Shown one piece after another: positions 48,801 through 60,789 of a stretch of 64,000 bases of DNA. The notes under the pieces are model-generated. The model ran no database searches. It saw only the letters and a list, made by a program, of their open reading frames with translations, and was not told where the DNA came from. The position numbers and the translations under genes are program-made. The DNA is from Torreya grandis (taxonomy: Eukaryota; Streptophyta; Pinopsida; Cupressales; Taxaceae): NCBI GenBank assembly GCA_037957365.1, contig JARHVA010000223.1, positions 2,847,501 to 2,911,500 on the forward strand, written 5' to 3'. How positions within the stretch are numbered: position 1 is the first letter of the stretch; the number at the start of each line of letters is the position of its first letter.

Positions 48801-50453
48801 TTTAATATTGATACTTAAGATAAAAATATTGAGCTAAATTATAAACATAATAAACAGGAACCTATGAATTTAAAAGGATTCATCATAAAGACTTTGGACC
48901 ATGGTTTTATTTATATTAATAAATATGAATATTTTAGTCTAATATTTTAAGCTAAGTTTGTAACATAAAAAGGACCCCGTGAATTTAAAAGGACCTAGGC
49001 ATGAAGATTTTTGGCCAAGGCTATAAACATAGAACAAAAGGGACCCTACATAATATGACTTAGCATAAGGTCTTAACCTACGGTTTCATTGTATAAATAA
49101 ATACATGGAACTTTGGGATAAGGCCTTAGGCTAAGTAATAAAAGTGACCCTTCATTTTTAGTTGGACCATGATAAGATAAAAGGGATCATGGATTATGAG
49201 ATATAAAAAGGGGACAAAGCATAAATTTTTAGCCTAGGGTTCGGTTGTATTGAAAAACATGACCAAGCCTTAGGATAAAAATTAAACTAAGCCCATCACA
49301 TTTAAATTTTTCCTTCTTAAATTTAAATAAAATCTCTCACCAATTTTAAATTTGAATTAAAAGGTCAAAAGGTCTAGGTAAAACATTAGGCTAGGGTTTC
49401 AAAATATGAATGTAACCAATCAATTATAGATCGAGGTTAGAAAAATATCAATTTAACATGGAAGCACAAAACCATAGGCATGTTCAGTCCCAAATGGGCT
49501 CCATTAACCTTGTAACCTGAAACACAAATATTCAATGTTATCACCTTAGATAAGTTTAAATTAACACCATGGATAAATAAGTTTGCTAGACCATGGTGTG
49601 GATGATCTTCAAATACAAATAATATGCAAACATGCTAGTTACACTCTGATCAAGTGGATTTTTAATTTCAAGGCACAAATTTGCACAATTTGACACATGG
49701 GTCCCCATTTTTTAAAAATAGGGGTCTGTTAACCTTAACAAATGGTTACTTATAGGGGAAACATAGTAATATGTTAGAATTTAGAGACTCTAGTTCATAT
49801 TAATAATTAATCTACTTAGTCCATTTGATCACACACTATTATTAAGATTAGTTCATAGCTAGAACAAATATTGCATATACAAAATTAGGATCAAACATTA
49901 AAACTCATTCATGATATGTGTGTGTGCTTTGATTCTACTTAATGATCGCAAAAAGATTCAGAAAACAACTTCTACGTTTATGGATTTAATCATTAACATT
50001 GACTTTCAGCATGTTTGAATATTTATTAAGACCCATGATTTAGCACAAGGAAGGCTTGGCCACTACTCTACTACTATCCAAACATCCATATCCCTAATAG
50101 AGATGCCTTTGGCTTTACTTAAGGCCTTGCTCCACTATCAACCATGTGTCCATAACCTTGGTGGAGATTACCAAAATCACCTTTGCTTAAAAAGCTTTTG
50201 AATTTTGTAATAAGGATCTTTTTTTTGTATTTTTCAAGTAATTTTAACTTTCTAGCAAAGGTTGGGAACCAAGTTAGCCAGGTTTAGGTATTTGGTTAAG
50301 TGTTTGGTTTTCATAAAATCATCTTTGACTGTAAACTTTGTCCTAGGCAATTAATGTTTTTTAAGTCCAAACATGGTTGTGTCCTAATAGTTTAAGATTT
50401 CATCCTACACGTGCAATCCTTATTAAAACCAAACTTAGATTAGAGAAAGGTTT

Positions 50454-52786
50454 TGTTGGTTGAATATTTTGTCAATCAGCGTACTGATAAACAAAATAGG
50501 TCTGATCAGCCAAAGTAGGAAGATTAGTCATCCAAATGTGTAGGTTTACCACATCAGATGGACACTGATCTCTCCTCTCATCAAGGGGAGGTTCCCTGTA
50601 GGTATGATATATATATAAATAGAAAATAATACTCAAGGTTAGGACAAACCATCCATCTCTCTTTCTTTAGAGATGATGCATGCAAATCAAAGGAAAAACT
50701 TAATGGAAATAACAGACAGCACTCCTCTTCTTTTAGAAGTACTATTTAGCAAACCACAAGAATACTCCTGGTAGTAAATGCAAAATTTAGCAAAAGACGT
50801 AATAACCAACAAATTGAGATGCAACACAAATTCTCCACCTAAATTACTCAAGAGTAAGATATGAAGGACAATGAGGGCACAAAGTCTTCCCAAAGTCCTT
50901 TACATAGAAATGAAAATAAAACACACTAAAAGGCAATTATGGGGGCACAAAGTCTCTCCATAGTTGACTCTTCAGGACACCTTCCTGATTACTATCACTA
51001 ATTCTACTTGTTAAATTAAAGGAATAGAGAATATATCAAAGAAAAATACATAAGAACAATTTCCTCAAAAACAAAGATATTACAGCACAAAGTCTGAAAA
51101 ATCACTTGTTTTCTTATTAAAAAAACAAAATATGATCAAAAAATTGAGCTCAAAGTCTCAGAAGTGCCTTTCAATTTGGGTAGAGTTTCATTCTGATTGT
51201 CCAAAAAAGAGATCTTTTACAATAACAAGAGAGTCCCTTATATAGCCTCTTCAAGAAGAACTCGAGAATAGTAACACATCATGTTGCATTGAAATCTGTT
51301 AAGAAGATAGGCTGGAACTTAGGGGAATTTACCCATTTGATTTTATCAATGTAGAGAAACAAGTCACACTATTTAAAGTTTGTAATTTTCAATGTCCACC
51401 TAGCGATCTGATCTTACCTTCATTGTATAGAATCGGGTCTTAGATTCAATTTGCTATTTTGTTACTTCCTCACTTTTTACTGGTCTTGGCCTTGAAGTGT
51501 GTGAATGCATTCGGGTTTGTAGATTCAAAGGATCAATGGTTAATTCTCTATCTTAAATTTGATGTCTTCAGGCACGTCACCCCTTGGTCCTTCTTTGGCT
51601 TTTCTATTTGGCACTTTCATAGATTGAACTTGCCCTTTTGGGCCTTAAGAAATGACCCACTTTGGGTCGAGAAGAGCCCCCCGCAAGGGTATCTACCCTT
51701 CAGGTAGTTTTTGAATGGCCTTCAGTCTTCTTCAGGTGACCCTTTAGCTTCAGGGAAGTATTCTTCAAATTGGCAGTCGAGAGTCCCCCGCAAGGGCACC
51801 TACCTTTCAGGGTCCTTCGACGGCCTTTCACAAATTCCCACAAACAATTCCCATGGGTATTTTCCCTGGGCTTTTTCCCAGGCAAATTCCCATAGACAAT
51901 TCCTGCAGACAAATTATTCATAAAAAATTCCCATGGACAAAAATTCCATGGAAATTGTTCTATTTGCCATATACATGAATTCCTTTACGATTTACTCCCG
52001 TGACTTCTCAAAATTCTTTCAGACTTTTTGTCTGAAGGAATTGTGCCTTAGACTTGCCTTAGTCTTTTTGAAAATGACCCTTCCCAAGGGTATTTTCATT
52101 GACCAAGTGCCCTCCACAAGGGCACTTGTCCTTCAGGAGGCTCTTTGAAATTTTACATTGGATCGCTCCTTTGAAACAAGTTGTTGAACCACTCTATTGA
52201 ACCAAGGCATTGAACCTCTTCGTTGAACCAAAATGGTTCAAGTCAATGGTTCATTTGATTGAACTGAAGTAATGAACTAACCGTTGAACCAAATGCATTG
52301 AACCTATTATTGATGCTTGCTGATGGAGATTTTTGTTTGAACCAAGGCATTGAACCAATCCAAAAAATGACCAAGTGTTATAAACTGATTCTTTTGATTG
52401 AACCCACCTGCAAAATTCATGAATCCTATTGAACTTATAGAAATGAACCTACTTGCAGAGTCCGTAGAAATCAAGTCTGTAGAAATCAACCTATAAATCC
52501 CATTGAACTTGGTCTGTAAAGTCTATAGATTTTCTCTTCTTGCTGAGTCCATAGATTTTCTCTTCCTGCTGAGTCTGTAGATTCAAGCCTGTAGAGTCCG
52601 TATATTTAAGCTTGTAGAGTCTATAGATTTAACCCTGTAGAGTCTGTAGATTTAAGAGAAACTTGAAAAATGAGGAATTTTAATGCCCAAGACAAATTTT
52701 GAAAAGGGAAGAGACAATTTTGGTCTATAAGACCAAAATAGTTCAAATGTTGTCCCAAAAATGAGTGATATTTTTGGGGGACAACA
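50454..52786 (-). repeat. 3' LTR of the young gypsy element
   Basis: Near-identical to 58995-61588 over most of its length. It contains a TTGAACC-rich repeat block (52180-52330), a block repeating gagtc(c/t)gtagatt (52440-52655) and a perfect hairpin at 52717-52739. Frames at 51459-52148 and 52307-52489 recur in the other LTR and are not genes. Confidence 0.93.
52717..52739. promoter_or_regulatory. perfect hairpin/palindrome near the LTR start
   Basis: Arms attttggtct and agaccaaaat with a three-base ata loop, 47 bases inside the LTR start on the minus strand. The other LTR has it at 61519-61541 with one mismatch. It could be a regulatory or protein-binding site; the function is unknown. Confidence 0.5.
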
Positions 52787-52989
52787 GCTGGCTCTAGTTG
52801 GGGAACTTATATCAATTGCAAAAAAAATTGAAGGGAGTAGAATCTAGAATCTCCAGTGTCTTCATGTGTACCATTGGGTTATGGAGTCATGTTACCCAGA
52901 AATGAAAGGCATCAAAAAAGGAAACAAACAAAACAAAATAGAATTAAAAACTATATAAATATACATATATACAGATGTAATGCTCTAAC

Positions 52990-54300
52990 ACTTCAAGAGT
53001 TGAAGTGTTTCAGATGCTGCCCATTGTGAGGTAGAGAAAAGAGTGTGCCATCTTGATATTTTAGTAGAAAGCTATTTTCACCAATGTGTTGATGAATTAT
53101 AAATGGGCCTCTCTAAAGGGATTCAAACTTTCCATGCATCCCCTTTGGTTCTCTCCTTTTGTCCCACAACAGGACTTGATCCCCAATCTAAAAATCATGA
53201 TTTTTAGCCTTCTGATCAAAGAGTTTCTTTACTAGACTTTGATGAGCAGCAATTCTATCCACCACCATAGTTCTCTATTCCTCCAGCTCAATCAGGCACA
53301 TGATTCTTTTATCAAAATAGCTTTCATATGTCTGATCTTCAATTGCCTTTGCCAATTTCAAGGCTGGTAATTCTAAGGTGATTGGTATCTCATCATTGAT
53401 ACCATAAAGAAGTTGAAAAGGAGACATACTAATTGCCCTCTTTGGTGTGATTCTATCTACCCATATAGCATCAACCAATGCTTTATGCCATGTCCTTTGA
53501 TTGTCATCTACTAGCTTCTTGATAATAGTTACCAGGTTCTTATTGCTGGATTTAGCTTGTCCATTCCCTTGTGGAAAATAATCAGAAGAGTGAGAGAGTG
53601 TAATTCCATAATGGAAATAGAATTGTGTAATCTCCTAAGAGGTGAAACAAGTTGCATTATTAGTAAAAATTTTTATGGGAACTCCAAACTTAGAAATGAT
53701 ATTCTCTTTGAGGAAGTTGCATACAATTTTTGAAGTAGCATGCTTAGTTGGGATTGCTTCTACCCACTTGGTGAAATAATCAATTGCTGTAAGGACATAA
53801 TCATGTCCAAAACTTGAAGATGGGTTTATAGTCCCAATAAAATCAAGTACCCATTGTTAAAAAGGTTCTTCTATGATCATTGGCTTGAGAGGCATAGCAG
53901 CTAACTTGGGTCTTCCAATAAATTGTTGACAGAGTTCACATTTCCTCACCCACTTATGTGCATCTTGGAAAAGAGTTGGCCAGTAATACTTGGCTCACCG
54001 AATCTTGTGAGCAGTCACAAGAGCAAAAAGAATGTCCTCCATAGGCTAGATTGTGAAAATATTGTAAAAGTTGGCTTTGTTGATCTTTGTCTACATAGCA
54101 AAGGAATACTCCATCTATGCTTCTCTTGTACAAGTCGTTGTCCCAAAGGACAAAATTGGCAGCTTTCAACTTGATATTCCTCCTTTCTTTGTAAGACAAA
54201 TGAGCAGGACATTCACCATAGGTAAAGAAATGAGTGATACATGAATACCACTCATTGGTAGTGGAGACAAAAAGGACTGTTGGTGTCTTTTCCACTTTAG
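52990..54300 (-). pseudogene. gypsy integrase
   Basis: Minus strand. From the zinc-binding region (FHNLAYGGHSFC, 54040) the core follows: WVLDFIGTINPSSSFGHDYV with the first catalytic Asp near 53842; GVPIKIFTNNATCFTS with Asn at the second position (codon 53659-53661); and FPQGNGQAKSSNKNLV with Lys for the catalytic Glu (codon 53551-53553). The C-terminus has SPFQLLYGINDEIPI, DQVLLWDKRREPKGMHGKF and GPFIIHQHIGENSFLLKY near 53060. Two of three DDE residues are lost, both by G-to-A changes on the coding strand, so it could not integrate. There are several further stops. Confidence 0.9.
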
Positions 54301-54339
54301 TTTCTTCACGTTGTGTGTCTTCTGGCGTATTGTCAGCGA

Positions 54340-54760
54340 TTAATTGTCATAAGCCTATACCCCTGACCAGATTTGTTAGCTTGATGTCTAGATCAAACTC
54401 TTGGATCTTTGTAATCTAATTACCTCTTTTCGTGCCAAACTCTTGCTGAGTTAATATAGACTTGACTGTAGTGTCAGGCACTAGGGCAGTAGTATGTGAA
54501 TTTAGAATATAGAAGTAGAAATGTTTGACTGCTTTCACCAAGGCATAGGCATGCTTCTCTATATTTTAATATTTCATCTCATGGGTTTTAAGAGGGAAAA
54601 TCATGAAAGAGATAGAAGATTCCATACCTTCCTTATCCTATTGACCAAGAATTGCTGAAAGAGTGTGTTCAGACGCATAGCTATATATGATGAAATCTTT
54701 GTTGTAATCTGGGCAAACCAAGGTAGGGGCGTGAGCAATGGTAGTTTTGATATCCTAAAA
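54340..54760 (-). pseudogene. gypsy RNase H (following RT)
   Basis: Minus strand: DFIIYSYASEHTLSAILGQ, SISFMIFPLKTHEMKY, then IEKHAYALVKAVKHFYFYIL and TKIQEFDLDIKLTNLVRGIG. This is the standard RNase H just after RT and before integrase. The usual first Asp of the D.S. motif (YSDAS) is Tyr here. Stops interrupt it. Confidence 0.85.
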
Positions 54761-54899
54761 TGATGTTTTTCCTTCTTTAGTCCAGTTGAAGATGGTCTTC
54801 CCTTTCATCATGTTCACAATGTGTCTAGTTTTCTCGGCAAATTTAGAGATGAATCTCTATAATAAATTCACTTTTCCAAAGAAAGAATGAACAACATTC

Positions 54900-55774
54900 T
54901 TAATTGTAGGCAAATTAAGTTCTTGAATAGACTTGACTCTGTTTGAGTCAATCTTTATTCCTTTTTTGGACACAATGTGTCCAAGGAGTTTCCTTTTTGT
55001 TACTCCAAAAATAGACTTCTTAGGATTTAAATAAACACCATTCTAGCAGTAGTGCTCTAGCACTTATTATAAGTGGCATGCATGATCAAATCGATGCTTT
55101 GAAAAGATAGTCAAGTCATCAAGGTATACCACTATGAATTTACCAATCTCATCTTTGAAAGCTAGATCTATTGCTCTCTGAAAAGTAGCACCAGCATTTA
55201 TTAAACCAAAAGGCATTCTTCTATATGCAAATGTACCCCAAGGTGTGGTGAATGCAGTCTTATGTTGGTCTGCTTTACCAATTTCAACTTGATTATAACT
55301 TAAGAAGCCATCTAGCATTGATAACATCTCTACACCTATCACTATTTGAAGCACTTGATCTATAATGGGCAAAGAATAATTATCCTTCAAAGATGCTTGA
55401 TTCAGATTTCTAAAATCTACACAAATGTAAATTTTGCAATTCTTCTTCCTTACAGGCACTATGTTTGCAATCCATGTAGAATAATGGATTGGGAAGATGA
55501 TTCTAGCATTTAACATTTTTTGTATCTCAAATAGAATATTACCTGATATTTTTAGATTATATTGTCTAGATTTTTGCTTGTAGGGCATTGAGTCAGCCTT
55601 GAGAGGAATGTCATGGTAGATTTCATCAGGTCTAAGAGACTTTAGGTCTTCATAAGAATATGCTAAGACATCCATGTATTGACAGAGTAAAGAGGTGAAC
55701 TTGAATCTTTCTTCAGGGTTGCAACACTTACTAATATTGACCATCTTGGGATTTTCTTCAATAATCAGATTCAC
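54900..55774 (-). pseudogene. gypsy reverse transcriptase
   Basis: A 235-codon open stretch (55774-55067), the longest frame in the window, begins MNLIIEENPKMVNISKCCNP. Motifs in order: SLRPDEIYHDIPLKADSMPY, QKMLNARIIFPIHYSTWIAN, CVDFRNLNQASLKDNYSLP, TPWGTFAYRRMPFGLINAGA, FIVVYLDDLTIFSKHRFD. The YLDD catalytic box is intact (55105-55118). Downstream, in other frames, GVYLNPKKSIFGVTKRKLLG and a thumb region run to about 54900. The domain itself lacks only a short part before the RNase H. This would copy the element RNA into DNA. Confidence 0.93.
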
Positions 55775-55972
55775 TTGATTGAATCCCTGAGAGAAACTTG
55801 AGTCTATTTGTTGTTATTTGATGAATCTATCATGCTTGTCAAATAGTTTTTCAAGAGAAACCAGGCCTTTGGGAATTTTATTTTCTTTCAACTGTAAAAA
55901 ATTTTCATTAATATCTGAACTAGATTCAGAGACAGATTCATTCTTCTGAGATTCACTACCTTCAAAATGTAG

Positions 55973-56776
55973 TTATTCAAAATTATCTTTCCATTCTAGG
56001 AAAGCAATGATTTGATGATCATCATTGAATACTTGCCAATGATCAACATTGTCAGAAACACTTGGTCTATAACCTAGCTCAATAGTATACCTATCTTCTT
56101 TGAAATCTAAATGAGGAACTAAGAGAGTTCCTGAAATAGCAAGTACATCAGCTATGTCATTAGACTCTCTAGATATAGTAGAAATGTTGAAAGCATCAAA
56201 GCTTTCAATTTGGTCCCAAACCAAGTTATGGTAGTGGCATAATCTTTCATTCTTGGTTTGGTATAAGTTCTTCACTTGACAAACCACTAATTCAACATCC
56301 CTTTTGGCATGAAGAAACTTGATGCCTTTGTCTTGAGCAGCCTTCATGCCAAGCAATAGCGATTCGTATTCAGTTGTATTGTTAGTGTTGCTAAATTATA
56401 GTTTGTACGATGAAAGAAACATATCTCCTTGAGGAGATATCAAAACAATCTCAGCTCCTAAACCAGTAGAGGAAAAGCTACCATCAAATTCCAAAGTCCA
56501 TATCTCATCTGATACTGATTTTTCTTTAGACTTTCCTTCATCAAAGATGGAGGATCCTTCTTGGTTTGTATTGCAGCCTACTAGTTTTTTTGTTGTTCTT
56601 GTTGAACTAATTTTTGAGTTGACCCTTTCAAGAATTATATCAGGTGTTTCATGTACTTCATCTTTAGATATAAAATAGTTACCCATACCTACAGATTCAA
56701 AAAGAATTTGAGCTTCAAGAGCTGATGTCTGGGTGACCACATACTTTACTTCCTTTTTAGGGAGCAACCTCTTCAT
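55973..56776 (-). pseudogene. extra RNase H domain located between protease and RT
   Basis: Two open pieces, 56776-56396 and 56356-55973, adjoin at a single stop. They read MKRLLPKKEVKYVVTQTSAL (linker), IWTLEFDGSFSSTGLGAEIV, TTEYESLLLGMKAAQDKGIK, AKRDVELVVCQVKNLYQTKN, ISRESNDIADVLAIS. The four acids of an archaeal/plant-type RNase H (D of EFDGS, E of TEYES, D of RDVEL, D of IADVLA) are all present. A tail EDRYTIELGYRPSVSDNVDH leads to RT. In Tat-type gypsy elements an added RNase H usually follows the RT-linked one. Here it precedes RT, while a normal RNase H still follows RT. Confidence 0.85.
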
Positions 56777-56819
56777 TACACCTTAGATAGGGATCCTTAC
56801 CTCAGACAGATCCATGCTT

Positions 56820-57150
56820 AGTTATCCTCTCACATCCTTGAAAAAATTTCATCCAAGCAAAATGCCATAGGATGTTGGGATGTTAGCCACCAAGACAGTC
56901 ATCTTGATTCTCTTGTCTGAAAAGGCTACAAATATAAATTAGGCATCTTTGATTTGCCCCAGCAATGGTACTTGCTTTTTCTCCATGGAGAAACATCTCC
57001 CAAATGTCTTGGTTAGTGTGATACCAAGAGACTTAGCTACTTTAGCAGGCATAACATTTTCAGATGCATCTGAGTCTATAATACAGTTACTCAACTTGTG
57101 GCCATTAATTAATAGGGAAACATAAAAAGGTTCTATTTTTCAAGGAACAA
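56820..57150 (-). pseudogene. gypsy aspartic protease
   Basis: Minus strand: FYVSLLINGHKLSNCIIDSD followed by ASENVMPAKVAKSLGI and, later, TVLVANIPTSYGILLG and WFKDVRG-like residues. The catalytic DSG is DSD (57070-57080), again a G-to-A change. It would process the polyprotein in an active element. Confidence 0.8.
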
Positions 57151-57860
57151 CTGGGGGAGTGATGACCAGATTATTTGGAATAGGTGTGTTTTTTAGAGAA
57201 TCAGGAATTACCTTTTTGACTTTTTGTCCTATAGGAATGGTTTGGTTTTTGACATATTGGACCAACTTATTCAGTTGATCAAGATTAGACTACAAAGATT
57301 TGAACTCAGACATTTGTATTTTTATCTTTTTGACATGATCGATTATGTCAAATAGCTAAATTGAGCTAGGTAAAGAGAAAGGTACTTCAACCTTCTAAAT
57401 TTTAGGAGGGATGGGAGGTGGGCTGATTTGTGAATTTAAAGTAGAAGGGGAAGGCGTAATTGAAGTATTTGCCTTTTGGGTGATCACTAGATCCTTTGAC
57501 TAAAAAGGTAGAATGGTTCCACATTTAGCAATTATGACTACTGGCTGTAGTTGCTCTTCTATCTTCTCTTTATCAGTCTACTAGACTGATTGGTTCTTGG
57601 ATCTAGTAAACACTGCATATGATCCATCAAAAGCTTCTCTTTTGCTTCTAGGTTCATCTTGATTATTCAAGAAATGAATGTGGGAGTCACCAGTTGATTC
57701 TTCTTGATTGTCTTCAAGGAGATCAGCATTATGTTTTTGATTCAATTCAAGCTAGAAAGAGAACTTTGATTCTACTTCAAGACATCCCATTATTGAATTG
57801 GTTAGAGGAGCTTCCAAGGCAAGTTTGCCTTGTGGAGGAGGAAGGTGATTTTGTTGCCCT
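57151..57860 (-). pseudogene. linker between gag and protease
   Basis: Minus-strand pieces NQGQQNHLPPPQGKLALEAP, DNQEESTGDSHIHFLNNQDE, REAFDGSYAVFTRSKNQSV and a Pro-rich SPSTLNSQISPPPIPPKI. Recognisable as the low-complexity connector of such polyproteins; no catalytic domain is expected here. Confidence 0.6.
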
Positions 57861-58798
57861 TGATTCCTAGCAGCATTGCCTTGATATGACTAATTTGGGA
57901 ATGTCCTTCTATATGGAGTAAAAGACATTCCTTGAGCCATTTGCTTTTTGAGATCAAGTAACTCGTTTGCCAATTTCTGCACCATTGGATCTATGGTGCC
58001 TATAGATTCATATTCAAAAGATGATGAAGCTCTATTTCTATTTGGATCTCTTCTTATCTTCCTTACTAAGATGTGATCATCTTCTACCTCAGTGGCCAAA
58101 AGTTGAGCTATAGTAAGATTTATTTGACCAGCACGTCTCAAGATAAAGCTTACTTCAAGTAATTGAGAATTAATGAAAAAGCATTTGAGATTCTCAATTG
58201 TAGGTCGAGCAATTATAGGGATTCTATTTCTCAGTTTGTCAAATTTGGCTATGAAGTCTCTCATAGGCTCATGAGGCTCTTTCTTCATCTATGTAAGTTG
58301 AGCCAAAAGTGTATATGCATCTTATACAGGTTTGAATATGGCTTCAAACTTTGCTTTGAGAGTATTCTAATCAATCATTGACTGAGCTTACAGATGATAA
58401 AACCAATTTGTAGCAGCACCTTGTAATGTTTCTATAAAAAGCCTGATTGCTACATCTTCAAATTCTACTCTGATTACTCGACAAGCTATGCTGAAAACTT
58501 CAATGTGCTCATCAGGGTGAACTTTCCCATCACCATAGAATTTGGGGAAGTTCTTCCTTGAACTACGTGGAAGCTTATATAGAGGTGGAGTAAGATTGAG
58601 AGGACCAAAAGCATTACCCCAAGGGCCTTGAACTGCCATTTTAGGATTATGAAAAGGAGGGATAACAAATCTTAGAGGGGTAATTATAGGCAAATCTTTA
58701 TCAATAGCAGAAGTAGATACTCTTAGTTTGTTGGAGATGAAATGGTGAAGGAAATAGATCAAAATCACTTGGTTGTACCAAATTGAATACAGGGTCAA
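57861..58798 (-). pseudogene. gypsy gag
   Basis: Two open pieces, 58798-58388 and 58288-57890. Key text: GPWGNAFGPLNLTPPLYKLP, KNFPKFYGDGKVHPDEHIEV, FIETLQGAATNWFYHL, then, after a short damaged bridge, KKEPHEPMRDFIAKFDKLRN, NLKCFFINSQLLEVSFILRR, DPMVQKLANELLDLKKQMAQ. This fits the Retrotrans_gag family (capsid). No zinc knuckle was seen. Stops near 58386 and 57888. Confidence 0.9.
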
Positions 58799-58969
58799 TG
58801 ATACCTTTAGCCCTTTGGCTTCATGTATACCTTGAATCTGCCAAATTGTGAAATAGAAATGGAAAAGAATTGACCTTGCTTCAGTTAAAGCTTGAGGCTT
58901 TAAATAGTGCGTTCTTTCCCAGTTAGTGTGAAGGTGAATGGATAGATTATAAATGGATAATGGATTTTA

Positions 58970-58990
58970 TATCCCTAGTGGAGTCACCAA
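58970..58990 (-). other. candidate primer-binding site of the young gypsy element
   Basis: The complement reads ttggtgactccactaggga, adjacent to the 5' LTR. It resembles primer sites of Tat/Ogre-type elements (TGGCGACTCTGCTGGGGA class); the tRNA assignment is not certain. Confidence 0.6.
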
Positions 58991-59148
58991 AAATTGTTGG
59001 TTGAATATTTTGTCAATCAGCATACTGATAAACAAAATAGGTCTGATCAGCCAAAGTAAGAAGATTAGTCATCCAAATGTGTAGGTTTACCACATCAAAA
59101 GGACACTGATCTCTCCTCTCATCAAGGGGAGGTTCCCTGTAGGTATGC

Positions 59149-59151
<3 letters not shown>

Positions 59152-59197
<46 letters not shown>
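59152..59197. repeat. (TA)n microsatellite in the 5' LTR
   Basis: About 45 bases of AT repeats; the partner LTR has only atatatatata at 50607-50618. Confidence 0.95.
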
Positions 59198-59199
<2 letters not shown>

Positions 59200-60789
59200 A
59201 TAAAATAATACTCAAGGGTAGGAAAAACCATCCATCTCTCTTTCTTCAAAGATGATGCATGCAAATCAAAGGAAAGACTCAATGGAAATAACAAACAGCA
59301 CTCCTCTTCTTTCAAAAGTACTATTCAGTAAACTACAAGAATACTTCTATTAGTAAATGCAAAATTTAGCAAAGGACGTAGTAACCAGCAAATTGAGATG
59401 TAGCACAAAGTCTCCACCTAAATTGCTCAAGAGGAAGATACGAAGGACAATGAGGGCACAAAGTCTTCCCAAAGTCCTTTACATAGAAATGAAAAGAAAA
59501 CACACTGAAAGGCAATTATGGGGGCACAAAGTCTCTCCATAGTTGACTCTTCAGGACACCATCCCAATTACTATCACTAATTCTGCTTGTTGAATTAAAG
59601 GAATAGAGAATATATCAAAGAAAAATACATAAAAACAATTTCCTCAACAACAAAGATATTATAGCACAAAGTCTAAAAAATCACTTGCTTTCTTATTCCA
59701 AAAATAAAATATCATCAACAAATTGAGCTCAAAGTCTTAGAAGTGCCTTTCAATTTGGGTAGAGTTTCTTTTTTATTGTCCAAAAAAGAGATCTTTTATA
59801 ATAACAAGAGAGTCCCTTATATAGCCTCTTCAAGAAGAACTCATGAATAGTAACACATCATGTTGCATTGAAATCTATTAAGAAGAGAGGCTAGAACTTA
59901 GGGGCATTTACCCATTTGATTTTATCAAGGTAGAGAAATAAGCCATGCTATTGAAAGTTTTCAACTTTTAATGTCCACCTGGCGATCTGATCCTACCTTC
60001 ATTGTTCCTCCTTATCTGGTTAATTGAATCGGGTCTTGGATTCAATTTGATTTTTTGTTCCTTCCTTGCTTTCTACTAGTCTTGGCCTTGAAGTTTGTGA
60101 ATGCATTTGGGTCTATGGATTCAAAGGATCAATGGTTAATTCACTGTCTTGAATTTAACATCTTCAGGTGCATCACCCCTTGGTCCTTCTTCAACTTTTT
60201 TGTTTGGCACTTTCCCAGATTAAACTTGCCCTTTTGGGCCTTAAGAAATGACCCACTTTGGGTTGAGAAGAGCCCCCCATAAGGGTATCTACCCTTTGGG
60301 TAGTTTTTGAATGGCCTTCAGGCTTCTTTGGGTGACCCTTCAGCTTCGGGGAAGTATTCTTTGAATTGGTAGCTGAGAATCCCCTGCAAGGGCACCTACC
60401 CTTTGGGGTCCTTCAGTGGCCTTTTGCAAATTCCTGTGGACAATTCTCATAGGTATTTTACCCAGGATTTTCCCCAGGCAAATTCCCACAGCCAATTCCC
60501 ATGGACAAATTGTCCATGGAAGTTTCCCACAGACAAAAAGTCTGCAAAAATTATTATGTTTGCCATATACGTCAATTCCTTGAAATTTACTCCCATGACT
60601 TCTCAGAATTCTTTCAGACTTTTTGTATGAAGGAACTCCTTCAGACAAAAAGTCTAAAGGAATTGTGCCTTAGAATTGCCTTAGTCTTTTTGAAAATGAC
60701 CCTTCTGAAGGGTATTTTCATTGACCAAGTGCCCTCCACAAGGGCACTTGTCCTTCGGGAGGCTCTGAAATTTTACATTGGATCGCTCC

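Larger units (their letters stand above)
46911..50453. other. non-coding region with short tandem repeats
   Basis: No coding domain. It has ~102-base repeats at 48279-48476, ~100-base repeats at 48628-48800 and irregular diverged repeats of the type aaaggaccc-tgaatttaaaagga at 48850-49240. Small frames on both strands at 48587-48818 are repeat artefacts. The right end is the GGTTT target of the young gypsy element, and the sequence continues at 61589. Confidence 0.5.

Noticed and set aside
51459..52148. Frames at 51459-51707, 51711-51923 and 51933-52148, repeated at 60055-60794
   Set aside because: They occur in both LTRs but with different frames and lengths; they reflect repeated LTR DNA rather than a coding sequence.
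52787..52806. Polypurine tract for the young gypsy element
   Set aside because: The minus-strand sequence before its 3' LTR (ttccccaactagagccagc) is not purine-rich, so no tract is claimed.
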